From Bacteroidales bacterium (GTDB lineage Bacteria > Bacteroidota > Bacteroidia > Bacteroidales > UBA932): a stretch of DNA of 64,000 bases. This document shows, one piece after another, positions 1 to 8,685 of this stretch. The position numbers and the translations under genes are program-made. Within the stretch, counting starts at the first letter, position 1, and each line of letters opens with the position of its first letter. The stretch covers positions 1 through 64,000 of the forward strand of contig JAGCVJ010000010.1 of NCBI GenBank assembly GCA_017962375.1, given 5' to 3'. The notes beneath the pieces are model-generated. The model was not told the DNA's origin. It saw nothing but the letters and a program-made list of their open reading frames with translations, and searched no databases.

Positions 1-256
1 AATCCAACTGTAGCTCCAAATCACCGATTTTCCGGAGATACCTGTCCCGCTCTTTCTCTAATGCAGAATCACTAGTCTTGGGCGTCTCGAAAGCAGCTGC
101 GGAATTTTCCAGAAACTCCTTCTTCCAGCGGCTGATCATCACTGGTGATACACCATACTTCGCTGAGATTTCATTGAGTGTTTCCCGTTCCCTGATTGCC
201 TCAATTGCCACCTGAGCCTTGAATTTTGAATCGAATGTGCGTCTTGTACGTTTCAT
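1..256 (-). CDS. IS3-family transposase OrfA, partial
   Basis: The frame starts at an ATG at 254-256 and runs off the left edge, leaving about 85 residues. The protein begins MKRTRRTFDSKFKAQVAIEA and continues with a helix-turn-helix (ISAKYGVSPVMISRWKKEF), followed by the start of a charged leucine-rich helix. This is the DNA-binding subunit typical of IS3-family OrfA proteins (HTH plus leucine zipper), which joins with OrfB to bind the IS ends. The missing 3' part should hold the frameshift site and orfB. The insertion appears to have truncated the toxin remnant just upstream on this strand. Confidence 0.8.
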   Translation of the reverse strand, partial: MKRTRRTFDSKFKAQVAIEAIRERETLNEISAKYGVSPVMISRWKKEFLENSAAAFETPKTSDSALEKERDRYLRKIGDLELQLD

Positions 257-295
257 AGCGCCAATGTGTTAAAATTTAACTTAGGCACCTGTTCA
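1..295 (-). mobile_element. partial IS3-type insertion sequence, cut by left edge
   Basis: The element enters from the left edge and ends near 295, where a TG-starting terminus (TGAACAGGTGCCTAAG on the minus strand) abuts a disrupted toxin remnant. It carries the start of an OrfA transposase. The opposite end lies outside the window, so terminal repeats and target duplication cannot be checked. It is a different element from the one at 37.6-38.8 kb, because both the OrfA protein and the terminal sequence differ. Confidence 0.7.
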
Positions 296-690
296 AATTT
301 ATGGCAGTAGTATACTCCACCTCCTACAACAAAAAGAATTCCGTAATAAGTTAAATTGCTTAATGGATTGTAACGTTTCCTTCCTCTTTTTTCACCCACT
401 TGAATCGTTGTTGTCGTAGAAAAAATGTTTGTTAATGTTTCCCATTTTTTTTCAGCATCATCTTGTTGTTTATTAATTGTTACGCAGCCGAAACTAACAG
501 TTCCAAGGTGTAGTCTATATGCATACCTTCCAATATCATCATCTATGTCGTTAAATCTATTATTATCAATCTTATCAATCCTATACCACTCAGAATGGGT
601 TGAACTTGGTCTTTCCTCGAAAGACTCATTACAATATTATTCTGATTATCAACCTCTCAGCCGGTAAAAGTGAAAGCGATGACTATGACT
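296..690 (-). pseudogene. decayed orphan Tlde1-type (L,D-transpeptidase-fold) toxin tip
   Basis: Reading the minus strand from about 640 to 296 gives an open stretch that matches the C-terminal two thirds of Tlde1/DUF2778 toxin domains: a segment containing SEWYRID, then RLHLGTVSFGCVTI with the conserved His and Cys of the catalytic motif, then a GILFVV strand near the end. The N-terminal part is broken by stops and at least one frameshift near 635-665, where remnants occur in another frame. The insertion sequence at 295 removes the end. Tlde1 proteins act on periplasmic peptidoglycan stem peptides. There is no start codon or intact frame, so this is most likely a displaced toxin cassette behind the active RHS gene. 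Confidence 0.6.
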
Positions 691-696
691 AGGTAT

Positions 697-1029
697 TTAT
701 CTAATTCCTTTTCGCCATTTTCTTTCATCAGAATAATAGAAGTAATTGTAATCAATTGAATGCATAAATGTGATGTAATATAAGTCATCATTTATAATTT
801 CATAATATAAGTCATTTGGAGGAAGATCGTTCTTATACCCAATCTCGTCTAATGAAGTTGGTAGCTTTCCTTGAATTTGACGATAACGTTCGATTGAATT
901 TATGACTTCTTCTGATTTCTTCATTAACCTGGCATCTCTTATTTTATCCCCTAATAAGGCTAAAACAACAATAATTAAAAGCAGTAGCCCCAATACTACG
1001 ATTATTTTATTATTTCTACGTGTATTCAT
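697..1029 (-). CDS. small membrane-anchored protein, candidate immunity protein of the RHS toxin
   Basis: This 110-residue protein has one N-terminal hydrophobic helix (about residues 9-27, IVVLGLLLLIIVVLALL) preceded by positive residues, then a charged helix and a Tyr/Asp-rich tail. The helix followed by a short soluble domain recalls type II secretion pseudopilin-like folds, but no family is recognised. It lies 31 bp downstream of the RHS toxin in the same orientation and shares the low G+C of the toxin tip. That is the usual position of the immunity gene in polymorphic toxin loci. The membrane anchor would place the domain in the periplasm. The immunity role is inferred from position only. 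Confidence 0.55.
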   Translation of the reverse strand: MNTRRNNKIIVVLGLLLLIIVVLALLGDKIRDARLMKKSEEVINSIERYRQIQGKLPTSLDEIGYKNDLPPNDLYYEIINDDLYYITFMHSIDYNYFYYSDERKWRKGIR

Positions 1030-1060
1030 GATTAGCTATTTAAGAATAATTGAGTCTATG

Positions 1061-4000
1061 TTACGGATTATTCTCAACGAAAACAGGTTGGGTTGAGGAA
1101 TTCTGTCGCGAAGGAGTGTTATTAGGCTCCTCTGCAGGCAATACGCTATAATTTGGTGCGTCTTGTGGCTTTGTTGCCCCCATTTTGTTAAAGAACAGTA
1201 TTAATTGTTCTCCTAATGACAATGGACTATTAGGATTAAAAAAGGAGGCACCGAAAATAGCACCATATTTATCACTAGGCAAATCCTCATAACTGTATGC
1301 AGAGTGTGGGCTAAAATATTGATCGCTATCTTCTTGAGCATACCCAATTTGTACAGCCTCTCCTACAGGATCCATGTTAGCCTGTTTAGAGATTTGAGAT
1401 TTGAGATCTGGTGACAAAAGAATATAATAGGCACTTTTAGTTTCATCTATGGCTCTTTCTTTTTCTACTTTATATCTATATGCAAGTCCTGCGTAAAACA
1501 TGAAATGAGCCATATCTATCCATCCTCCTTCTTTAGTATAGATATACTTATTGCTGTAACTATTTATCTTACCGGTATTTTGTGGCAGTGGCCGAGGAAA
1601 ATGAAAACCAATTTGTCCAAATCCCAACATAGCGATGTGAGCATCCTGCCCCTTCTTAAGGCCAGAGCGTGCGCCTTTTGTTGTAAATTCTCTAAAAAAA
1701 CCTATAATTGTTCCAGCTTGTCTTAGGTTAGGCTCTTTGCCTTTAATATCAATGAAAACTATGGGATTATTATGACAGTATTTATATGGTGTTGCTGAGA
1801 GGTGTTTCTCACTCATCGGATCAATTCCGTTCCATCTTGCAATTATCGGGTCCAGCATCCTTGCTCCATAATCAATGAACCTTGTCTGTGCTACCATCTG
1901 GAGTTCCTTGCAGTTGTACAGCTGGCGGTAAGGGAGAAACTTTCCGGTAGGGGATGACACTGCCGGATAGCTGCTGCCGTTCTGGCTGAATGAAGCCAAG
2001 GAAGCAGGCATCCTCATCCTGTACTTGTCGCCAAGCGTGGCGTAGTTTCTTCCTAGGTCCGTCCTGAGTCCATATGGATAGTAGTCGTTCCTTTCCAGAG
2101 TGTTCCCATGGCTGTCGGTGATAGTCCTGACGCTCCGTAGATGGTCTTTCAGCAGATACAGCGTCTCGTAAGCGATTGTGTATGTGGTGTCTCCGGATGC
2201 TGCTTGCGGTGTTGCCGTAAAGGCAAATCTTGCATCCGAGCCCAACACGTCAGCGGACTCCAGCAGAGTTATATGTTGGACTGTTGTATTGCCAGAGTTT
2301 GCGCTTTGATAGTCTTTCCTTGTGAGCGTGAACGGCCCGATGTATATTCTGCTGTTTCCTTCGGTGTCCTTTATGGAGTGCTTTGTCCCGTCAGCAAAGT
2401 AGGAATAAGTGGCTGTAAGCTCCTCTGTCTGGTTCTGGCCCTGACTTTGAATCTTCTTTACATTATGGACCAGATTGTTGATGTCATAGCAGAGTTTCAT
2501 CTGCTGGTCTCCATCAAATGTCATGTTCCCGTTTCCGTCATAGGAATAAGGAGTGTTCATTGCTACATCCCCCTCCCACCTGGTAAGGGAAGAAAGCTTG
2601 TCCCCGTCGTATGAATAGGTGAAGTTGTGCAGTGGATTCGGGATGAAGTTGGAAATCCTTTTCAGGGTAAGTATGTTCCCGTTGCGGTCGTATGATATGT
2701 TCCTTTCCGTGTAGAGCTGCGTTGCTGACGTTGCCGCCCCGTTGTACCTGTCAGAAGAAGTGAGCCTTCCCTGGGTGTCATATGTGAAGCCGTAAGTGCT
2801 TGCCGTGTTTGTGCCCTGGACGGTTTCCCATTCCGAGATGTTTCCGGAGTAAAGGGCTGTGGTGTTAGGTTTTGCCGGACTGTAATACCTCAGTGTCTGG
2901 GAGAAGATGTTGGCCGTACCTTTCTTTGTCAGCATAGAGGTAAGCCAGTCCTGGATGTTGTATGATAGAGTCTGGGTGAGATTTCCTCCCAGGGTCTTGC
3001 CTGTCAGGTGTCCGAGCTCGTCGTATGAGTATGTGGCGGAAGCGGAAGATGAGAGCGTGTCGGAATATGAGATGCCGTTTCCATTTCCTCCATTCCCGTT
3101 GTTGCCGTTGTCTGAAATGGAAGAGAACGTCTGCATAGAGGCGTTTGATGTGAGCATCCTTCCCCGCTTGTCGTATGTGAAGGTCTCTGTCAATACCACA
3201 TTCAGCGTGTCTGCATCCGTTGTTCCGCTGCCGGCTTCTGCTCCCTGTGGCACCTGGAGCCTTGCCGTCTGTCTTACAGGAAGGCCAGTGTAGTTGTACT
3301 TTGTGGAAGCAGTGAAGACTGTCCCGTCCGGATAGAGGGTCACTGTCTGCACCGGCCTTGCATAGCAGTCATAGAAATATGCGGTGTACCTGTACAGGAT
3401 GTCTGCCTGGGCAATTGTTCCTGGATTTGAACCTCCATCTTCCGCAATTCCAATCAGAACCCCGTCCTTTGACATTGTCATAGCCGTCCTCTCCCAGAGC
3501 ACTGACGCGAACTTTGTTGTATCCACATCTGTCTGTGACGCGGCCTGGGCTTCAGATTTGAAAGCAAGAGTTAGGTTCTGGCCGTTGTTGCCGCTTCCGG
3601 AGCTCGGATCCGGAATGTCAAACGAAAGCTTTGTCTTTCCTGTCTCTGTCTTTGTGAGCGAGATGTTGTCAGGGAGGTCATATACAGGAGAAGTGAAAGG
3701 TGAGCCAGGATTCTGTGCGAGATAAGCCTGGACTGTCTCGTAGGAGAAATATCCTCTCATCTGGGCTTCGCTGATGCTCTGCTGCGTGAGGATTGTCTCC
3801 ACCGGACGGTTAGCCCTGTCGTATCTTGTGAGCCGCCATCTTCCGGATAGCCTCAGCAGTGAATCCTGCGTTGCCACAACGTTTCCTGCGGGGTCTGTCA
3901 CAAACAGCTCTTTTCCTTTTCCCGGCCATCGTCTTTCCGTCATCCTTCTCAGTCCGTCGTAGGTGTAGATGTAGCAGCGTTTCTTAGCCCAGTCGCTGTT

Positions 4001-5434
4001 CAGGCTTATTGAGGATTGTGCAGTGTCCCTTTCCGCCTCCCCCTGCGGGGTTATCACCGCTGCAAGGAGGTCTCTGCTGTCATAGACATAGATCAGGTCG
4101 CTCCAACCCGCGGTTTCTGTAGTGTCCGAATAGCCGCCCAGATATGTCCTTACCAGAAGAGTCTTCTTGAACTCGTCCGTGAACGTGGCTACTGTCTTTC
4201 CGTCCGGATCGGTCGTTATGGTCTTGGAAAGTGTTCCGGGTTGATAGTATCCTCCCTTTACCAAGTTGCCGTTCTCCACAGAGAGTACTGGAATCCTGTC
4301 TGTAGCGCTGTTCAGCCTGTATGCGTTTGAGAGGAACCGTCCCTTAGCGTCCGTCCTAGGCTTCTGGATTCCGTTCTGCGGATAAGCCAGAGTTTTTAAT
4401 GAGTCGCGGAATACAGAACCCTGCGTGTACTGGATAAGCGCCCTTCCTGTAGACGCCTCGGGGATGGTCTCCTGATATGGATGGTTTTCAGATACTCCGT
4501 AGAGGGTATTATACTGGCCTGCCTGCTTTGTCGCCAGAGATGTTTCATAGGTCTCGGTGGCGGATGCGGACACATATGGCAGATACTGCCTGAGCATCTC
4601 TCCCATAGGGTCATACTCGACAAGTGTTGCGATGTTCTTGCCGGAGTTTGCGCTTGCTCCTATCTGTACTGTCTGCTTTGGCTGCGCGAGGCCGTTGTAG
4701 AAGACTATGTCCACGATGGAGTCATTGGGCGTGTATGGGTCGTCTCCTATGTAAGTTGCTTTCCTTATCCAGTTGGAGAGAGTTTCGCTGTCCTGCCCGG
4801 AAGGAGGCGTGTGGTCAATGAGCGGCTCTGCAACTGGAGTCCTCCCGTCCGGCCATGGTGGCAGCGGATCCAGCCTGTCGGCTCCCTTGGCCTGATCTAC
4901 GGTGATCATGAGCCTGTTTCCGGTGGAAAGCGGGAAAATCAGGTAAATTGTTCTGTTAGCCGCCTTGAGGGGGTCGTCCGCAGTATATGTGTTGTTAGGG
5001 AAAATCTCAAGGGTGAAGTCCCACCACATCTGCCCGAGGTTCGTTGAGGCGGATGTGAAGGTCATGAGCGTGTCCGCGCGAATTCCCGCCAGACAACTGT
5101 TCAGATACTCAAGGTCTGTTATTCCCATATTGGGAGCAACCGGGTCGTAGTATGCGGCAAAAGAAACCGTTCCTCCGGAATATGGCAGGTTATATGACAG
5201 TTCTGATGTGTACTGCTGGTTGAGTTTTTCCAAAGGCATGTTGACGTTAATCAGCACCAGCTGCCCTATAGACGGATTATTTCCCGGACCTTTCAACTCG
5301 TTTTGGGCGAAAGCTTTTATTGGAGCGGTCAGCAGCACCCAAAATGACACGAGAATAAAGGCGGTCCTTTTCATCAGGCGGCTGTTCATACGGCAACCGC
5401 TGTTTCTTTTGCTTTGTGATTCAGTCGTTTTCAT
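1061..5434 (-). CDS. DUF6443/RHS-repeat polymorphic toxin
   Basis: This 1457-residue exported protein has a signal-like hydrophobic segment near residues 24-44 ending in AFAQ. Next comes a DUF6443-type region (DSIVDIVFYNGLAQPKQTVQ, near residue 240) and many YD/RHS repeats. The RHS-associated core ends around residue 1235 with RFIDYGARMLDPIIARW, GIDPMSEK and YKYCHNNPIVFID. The last 222 residues (about 1064-1729) are a variable tip of different composition, with GGWIDMAHFMFYAG and AYSYEDLPSDKYG motifs. In RHS proteins the core shell encloses a toxin tip that is cleaved and delivered to rivals. The ATG lies one base past the stop of the upstream RHS gene, suggesting translational coupling. The toxic activity is not recognised; the GG-ID-AH pattern is loosely like DUF4056. 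Confidence 0.85.
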   Translation of the reverse strand: MKTTESQSKRNSGCRMNSRLMKRTAFILVSFWVLLTAPIKAFAQNELKGPGNNPSIGQLVLINVNMPLEKLNQQYTSELSYNLPYSGGTVSFAAYYDPVAPNMGITDLEYLNSCLAGIRADTLMTFTSASTNLGQMWWDFTLEIFPNNTYTADDPLKAANRTIYLIFPLSTGNRLMITVDQAKGADRLDPLPPWPDGRTPVAEPLIDHTPPSGQDSETLSNWIRKATYIGDDPYTPNDSIVDIVFYNGLAQPKQTVQIGASANSGKNIATLVEYDPMGEMLRQYLPYVSASATETYETSLATKQAGQYNTLYGVSENHPYQETIPEASTGRALIQYTQGSVFRDSLKTLAYPQNGIQKPRTDAKGRFLSNAYRLNSATDRIPVLSVENGNLVKGGYYQPGTLSKTITTDPDGKTVATFTDEFKKTLLVRTYLGGYSDTTETAGWSDLIYVYDSRDLLAAVITPQGEAERDTAQSSISLNSDWAKKRCYIYTYDGLRRMTERRWPGKGKELFVTDPAGNVVATQDSLLRLSGRWRLTRYDRANRPVETILTQQSISEAQMRGYFSYETVQAYLAQNPGSPFTSPVYDLPDNISLTKTETGKTKLSFDIPDPSSGSGNNGQNLTLAFKSEAQAASQTDVDTTKFASVLWERTAMTMSKDGVLIGIAEDGGSNPGTIAQADILYRYTAYFYDCYARPVQTVTLYPDGTVFTASTKYNYTGLPVRQTARLQVPQGAEAGSGTTDADTLNVVLTETFTYDKRGRMLTSNASMQTFSSISDNGNNGNGGNGNGISYSDTLSSSASATYSYDELGHLTGKTLGGNLTQTLSYNIQDWLTSMLTKKGTANIFSQTLRYYSPAKPNTTALYSGNISEWETVQGTNTASTYGFTYDTQGRLTSSDRYNGAATSATQLYTERNISYDRNGNILTLKRISNFIPNPLHNFTYSYDGDKLSSLTRWEGDVAMNTPYSYDGNGNMTFDGDQQMKLCYDINNLVHNVKKIQSQGQNQTEELTATYSYFADGTKHSIKDTEGNSRIYIGPFTLTRKDYQSANSGNTTVQHITLLESADVLGSDARFAFTATPQAASGDTTYTIAYETLYLLKDHLRSVRTITDSHGNTLERNDYYPYGLRTDLGRNYATLGDKYRMRMPASLASFSQNGSSYPAVSSPTGKFLPYRQLYNCKELQMVAQTRFIDYGARMLDPIIARWNGIDPMSEKHLSATPYKYCHNNPIVFIDIKGKEPNLRQAGTIIGFFREFTTKGARSGLKKGQDAHIAMLGFGQIGFHFPRPLPQNTGKINSYSNKYIYTKEGGWIDMAHFMFYAGLAYRYKVEKERAIDETKSAYYILLSPDLKSQISKQANMDPVGEAVQIGYAQEDSDQYFSPHSAYSYEDLPSDKYGAIFGASFFNPNSPLSLGEQLILFFNKMGATKPQDAPNYSVLPAEEPNNTPSRQNSSTQPVFVENNP

Positions 5435-5435
5435 G

Positions 5436-8400
5436 CTAGTTGTCGTTTGAATAGGTTGTCCTTGTTGCTTTTGGAGAAGATGAGGCGGAACTGTATCGCT
5501 TTGTCTCCTTGAGTTTTCCCCACTGGGTGTAGGTGTATTCCGTTATGGTTCCGGAGGCGTCCTTCATCCATTTCGGTCCAACGCCGCAGAGGTATCTTAT
5601 AGTGGTTATTTCCGCGTCGGGGAAGGCGTTGCTGAGGTTCCTGTCCTGAATATCCGGGATGCCGGTTGAGGCCGAGATATTTGCGGCCGTGACATATTGC
5701 TGAACCTGGCTCTGCGAAAGCCCTTTTGCCTGAAGGATTAGATATTGTCCGTATGAACTCCAAAGATATGATACCGTGTTTCCGGCTGCGTCTTCCAGCT
5801 GGGTGATATTCCCGAAACTGTCATAAGAGAGAATCCTGGCCTCTTTCTTCCAGGTCTGGATGTCAGGTCGTATGATTCTATCAGGGTAGGAAGGATGAGC
5901 GTGTCGGTTCCGTTCGGGAAGAGGGCGTAGGTGCATCTTCTTCCTGAAACTTGCTCACTGTTTCCCCCGGGCTTTTTCCTGAAAGTCTTTTCCTCGATCG
6001 GGAGGGTAAGGATATTCCTGCGTTTCATAGCGGAGTAAACCTGGCTGGAGTTTATCACGTTGTCATCCAGGTCTCTCAGATGGGTAAACTCTGTTATGAG
6101 CGTGTCACCGTCCGGACGGACAGTCTTTGTCCTTGTGATCTCCCAGAAGAAGTTGTATTCCATCAGTGTTCTCGAGATTTTCTCTTCGGCCATGTCGTCC
6201 TGTCTGACCGCCGAGACGGTCTCCTTCGGCAGATGCTTTCCTGTGAAGATGCTGTAAGTCCCGAACCGTCTTACCAGATAGCAAGGGAGTTCGGTGAAGG
6301 AGGTGGAGTCGAGTTTGAAGGATGTAGTTTCTTTTATTGAAGCGGACATTGTGGTGTCGTTCTTGAACACCCTCCTTTCCTTGAGCATGCCCCTCTGGCT
6401 CTGGAAGGAAATCAGGGGCGCCACTGCAAAGTGTACGCTGTGTGGGTTGGATGTCATAAGCGGGAACATCTCCCACGCCACGGCGTTTCCGTCGCTTAAT
6501 CTGGCCCTTTCCATGACGCTGCTGCCCATATACACCCCGAATCGGTCCATGAACCCTTTCCCGTCTGCGCAGGAGGTGAAGACATTGAGGGTTCTGGTGC
6601 TGTCTTTCATTCTCTCTGTGACGCTGCGGTACTCGATGCCGGTGTATCCGTAGTCCTGAAGGGAGGAGGACTTGTAGGAGGCGTTCTCCTGGAGACGGAA
6701 TGTGGCCTGGCACTTGAAGCTCACGGAATATCTTGGAGTCCAGATAAGGATTCCTGAGCTGTTTCCATTGGCGTCGCTGTAGTCGTATGTCTTCTCCATG
6801 CTCGGAGTCCCGTTGGCCAGGAAGGAGGAGATCTTCTTTATCCTCAGTCCACCCGCCGTGCCGAACGCTTGGATGAGCCGCGGCGCGAAGTTCCTGTCAA
6901 AGGAAGAGTCGTGTCTTCTCACAACGGCCGTGGAATACGAGTGCGGCTCGTATTCAAATGTGGTGTATCCTCCCGTGGGATAGGTGATCTTCTCCAGTAT
7001 TCCCCGTACGGCATAGTTGGGGTCGGGGTTTCTGGAATCGTCAGATATGTTCTCTTCCTCTGTTGTCTGGTTAGCGTCGGAAGCGGGGAAATAGGCCGAA
7101 TTGGCCTTGCCGTTGAAGAAGCCCCAGTGGTCCACGGAGAAGGTGTTCTGGAGGGGGTAGGGTTTCGAGGCGTCGTTCCAGCCGTTGTACTGGAAGGAAT
7201 AGGTTCCGATTCCGTTTACGGTGATGGACTTCAGGTAGTTGGTCTGGCCTCCGTTGGTATTCCGCTCATGTGAAAAAGATGCGTGCGCCACCATATTCAG
7301 GCTTTCCCCGTCTGCCTTGGACACATAGATATCGCTGAGCCTTACGGTGTTGGTATCGCACTTCACCTGGCTTGCCGCTGGAGTTTCCTTGTACTGGTCG
7401 CCCTGCGAAGAGTTCAGGACATTATACGTGAGGGTTATCATCGAGCCGTCGCTGAAGATGATTTGGTTCAGCCTTGCAGTCTGGGTCTCCCTCCTGTAAA
7501 CCAGCCCGTCGTGGAGGGTTCCGTCCGGCCCTCCGATGTTGGGGACAATGGGGTCCTCGAAATAGTACTGGTTGTCTGTCAGCCCGCCTGAATAGACGGC
7601 GGACGAGGGAGAGAAGGTTGTGTGGTTCAGCCTCTGGCTGTAATACTGGAAAACGGCCTCGCGTCCGTTGGGCGCCACGATTTTGGTCAAGTGCCAGGAG
7701 GTGATGATGTCAAAGATGATCCTCTCCCCGCTCTTGGCAAGGTCCACATTGCTCTGGTTGGGGTCACCGTCGAAGATATAGCGGTATCCGTCAGGAGTGA
7801 TGATGGTAATCTTGTAGAACTTGGAGAAGTGGTACGGCAGGTTGCTGATGGGCACCGTGTCTATCTGGAGGCGGTAACCGTTGGGGTTGAGAGGGGTGTC
7901 GTAGAAGATGACATCCCCATGGAAACCCAGGTGGAATTTCCCGCTGTGGCCAGGAACACTGAAATGGAATATGTCCGGCTGGGCATCTACCTCTCCCTCG
8001 TGGTTGTTTGTAGGAACGTTGCCCGGCACCCAGACTATCTGCGGGGCGCCCGTGCCGGAGCCGTTGTCAAGAAGGTTGAACATGAACCGCCACCATTGTG
8101 AAGGCTGGTGGGAGGTGAAGGGGTTGTTCTTGTGGACGGTGTAGAATCCCTGAACGTGCTTCACGTTTTCCCCATAGTCAGGGATGCCGTTGGTCTCTAT
8201 GGTGATGCAGCCGCCTAGCTCCAGGTTCCAACCGGGGCCGAGTATACCTGCAATCTGGTTGGGCTGATTGCCGTTGGATGAATAAGTTGCAACAATGGGA
8301 ATGCTAAAGTCCTTGTCCTTGTATTCATAGATGGGAACAGAGAGGTTGATGGTTCCAGTATAGAGAGATGGAGACACTTCTCCCTGCCTAACGAAGTTCC

Positions 8401-8530
8401 ATGCATCAGTTTGGGGAAGGGAGATGTCATCGTAGAACTTGAAGGTGGATTGGGCAAAAAGTTGTGTGGAAAACTCTGACACAAACAATAGAGATGCTAA
8501 AATACCTAATTTGTAAAGAAATCGTTTCAT
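5436..8530 (-). pseudogene. RHS-repeat protein, N-terminal half partner, frameshifted
   Basis: The gene starts at 8530 with a signal peptide (MKRFLYKLGILASLLFVSEF...LFAQ). It then has the N-terminal module common in Bacteroidota RHS proteins (SPSLYTGTINLSVPIYEYK, LGPGWNLELGGCITIETNG). The first frame stays open to 5738, but after LIESYDLTSRP near 5840-5855 the family-like sequence continues in the -1 frame (WKKEARILSYDSFGNITQL) to a stop at 5436. An in-frame product would be about 1030 residues. The shift lies at a CTCTTTCTTCC run on the plus strand with no classical slippery heptamer, so mutation or sequencing error is more likely than programmed frameshifting. The upstream ATG at 8551 is rejected because it lies inside the promoter element at 8549-8556. 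Confidence 0.75.
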
Positions 8531-8548
8531 ATAATTGTTTTGGTAAAT

Positions 8549-8556
8549 CAAATATA
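8549..8556 (-). promoter_or_regulatory. Bacteroidota-type -7 element for the RHS locus
   Basis: On the minus strand this reads TATATTTG, a full match to TAnnTTTG. It is 18 bp upstream of the ATG at 8530, and it argues against the alternative start at 8551. A clear -33 TTTG at the expected distance was not found. Confidence 0.5.
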
Positions 8557-8651
8557 ATGATTTATTGTGATGGGATTTGCTGATTTGACGCAGGATTTTG
8601 AATTAAGGAGAAAAAGTGGGATTGGCAGTAGGATGTTTGGGCGTTTTTAGT

Positions 8652-8659
8652 TAAATTTG
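8652..8659 (+). promoter_or_regulatory. Bacteroidota-type -7 element for the kinase-lipid operon
   Basis: TAAATTTG matches the TAnnTTTG consensus and lies 26 bp upstream of the ATG at 8686. It is the only good promoter match in the 130-bp divergent gap on this strand, so it probably drives the long plus-strand unit that follows. Confidence 0.5.
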
Positions 8660-8685
8660 TTGGATAGTTGAATTATTGTCATTTT

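Noticed and set aside
2141..5150. Several long open plus-strand frames opposite the RHS toxin gene
   Set aside because: They are antisense to a clear RHS gene with continuous repeat motifs, have Cys/Val-rich compositions without domains, and overlap each other; shadow frames.
5838..5855. Programmed -1 frameshift in the RHS gene
   Set aside because: No X-XXY-YYZ heptamer and no obvious downstream stem-loop; a mutation or sequencing error is simpler.
6869..8101. Long plus-strand open frames opposite the upstream RHS gene
   Set aside because: Low-complexity Val/Gly-rich translations without motifs, antisense to recognisable RHS sequence.
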